DNA of 13,378 nucleotides from positions 1-13,378 of the forward strand of contig JAPJQL010000060.1 of NCBI GenBank assembly GCA_030825115.1, read 5' to 3'. This stretch comes from Lachnospiraceae bacterium. Its GTDB lineage: Bacteria; Bacillota; Clostridia; Lachnospirales; Lachnospiraceae. Made by a program: the position numbers and the translations under genes. The notes under the pieces are model-generated. The model had not been told where the DNA came from and ran no database searches. It saw only the letters and a program-made list of their open reading frames with translations. Positions 13,341-13,378 of the stretch are shown here, one piece after another (positions within the stretch are counted from its first letter, which is position 1; each line of letters opens with the position of its first letter).

Positions 13341-13378
13341 GGGATTGGGGTGTTTTAGAGGGGGTGGCGGGAGTACGC
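13341..13378. other. Window end downstream of activase
   Basis: G-rich 38-nt tail. No terminator is visible before the window ends. Confidence 0.6.

Overview
The window looks like chromosome of a gut-type Clostridia bacterium, most likely Lachnospiraceae or a close relative. The grounds are AGGAGG-type ribosome sites, sigma-A-like promoters, about 50-55% GC in the core genes, a single-polypeptide double acyl-CoA dehydratase activase of about 1,400 residues, and the families present (clostridial-type LysA, pyruvate kinase without an extra domain, CorA, rhomboid-like membrane protein). The species cannot be fixed from sequence reading alone.

The left third (1-3660) is accessory. It starts with an AT-rich orphan gene (17-751, minus) that has its own promoter and an 18-bp palindrome. 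Next come three copies of one Rpn-like (PD-(D/E)XK, 'recombination-promoting nuclease') gene, all on the minus strand: an intact copy (917-1849), a decayed copy keeping only the C-terminal part (2112-2505), and a second intact copy (2556-3452). The intact copies agree over their first 242 residues and differ mainly in a C-terminal array of 4-residue GIEQ/GIER repeats (8, 7 and 5 units in the three copies). All three carry an internal AGGAGG 8 nt before an in-frame ATG that would give a separate C-terminal small protein. This fits the published picture of Rpn proteins as gene-within-gene toxin-antitoxin, anti-phage systems. The decayed copy has lost the nuclease part but kept the internal start and small ORF, so it may be an orphan antitoxin. 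This is the most interesting part of the window.

The middle (3660-8900) is core metabolism and membrane functions on the minus strand: lysA (GTG start, strong terminator at 3723-3774), pyk, and a corA to rhomboid-like pair with a 33-nt gap, probably one operon. A perfect TTGACA-17-TATAAT promoter lies about 264 nt upstream of corA. The long leader holds a possible 27-residue leader ORF whose last codons form one arm of an 84-nt stem structure, an arrangement that suggests translation-coupled control of Mg2+ uptake.

The right end (9000-13340, plus strand) is one large gene for a double 2-hydroxyacyl-CoA dehydratase activase fused to dehydratase-like domains, divergent from corA. Its AGGAGG lies 20 nt from the ATG, with a GGGG-ACAT-CCCC hairpin between them that would restore a normal 8-nt spacing. 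No tRNA, rRNA, CRISPR array, transposase or complete mobile element was seen.
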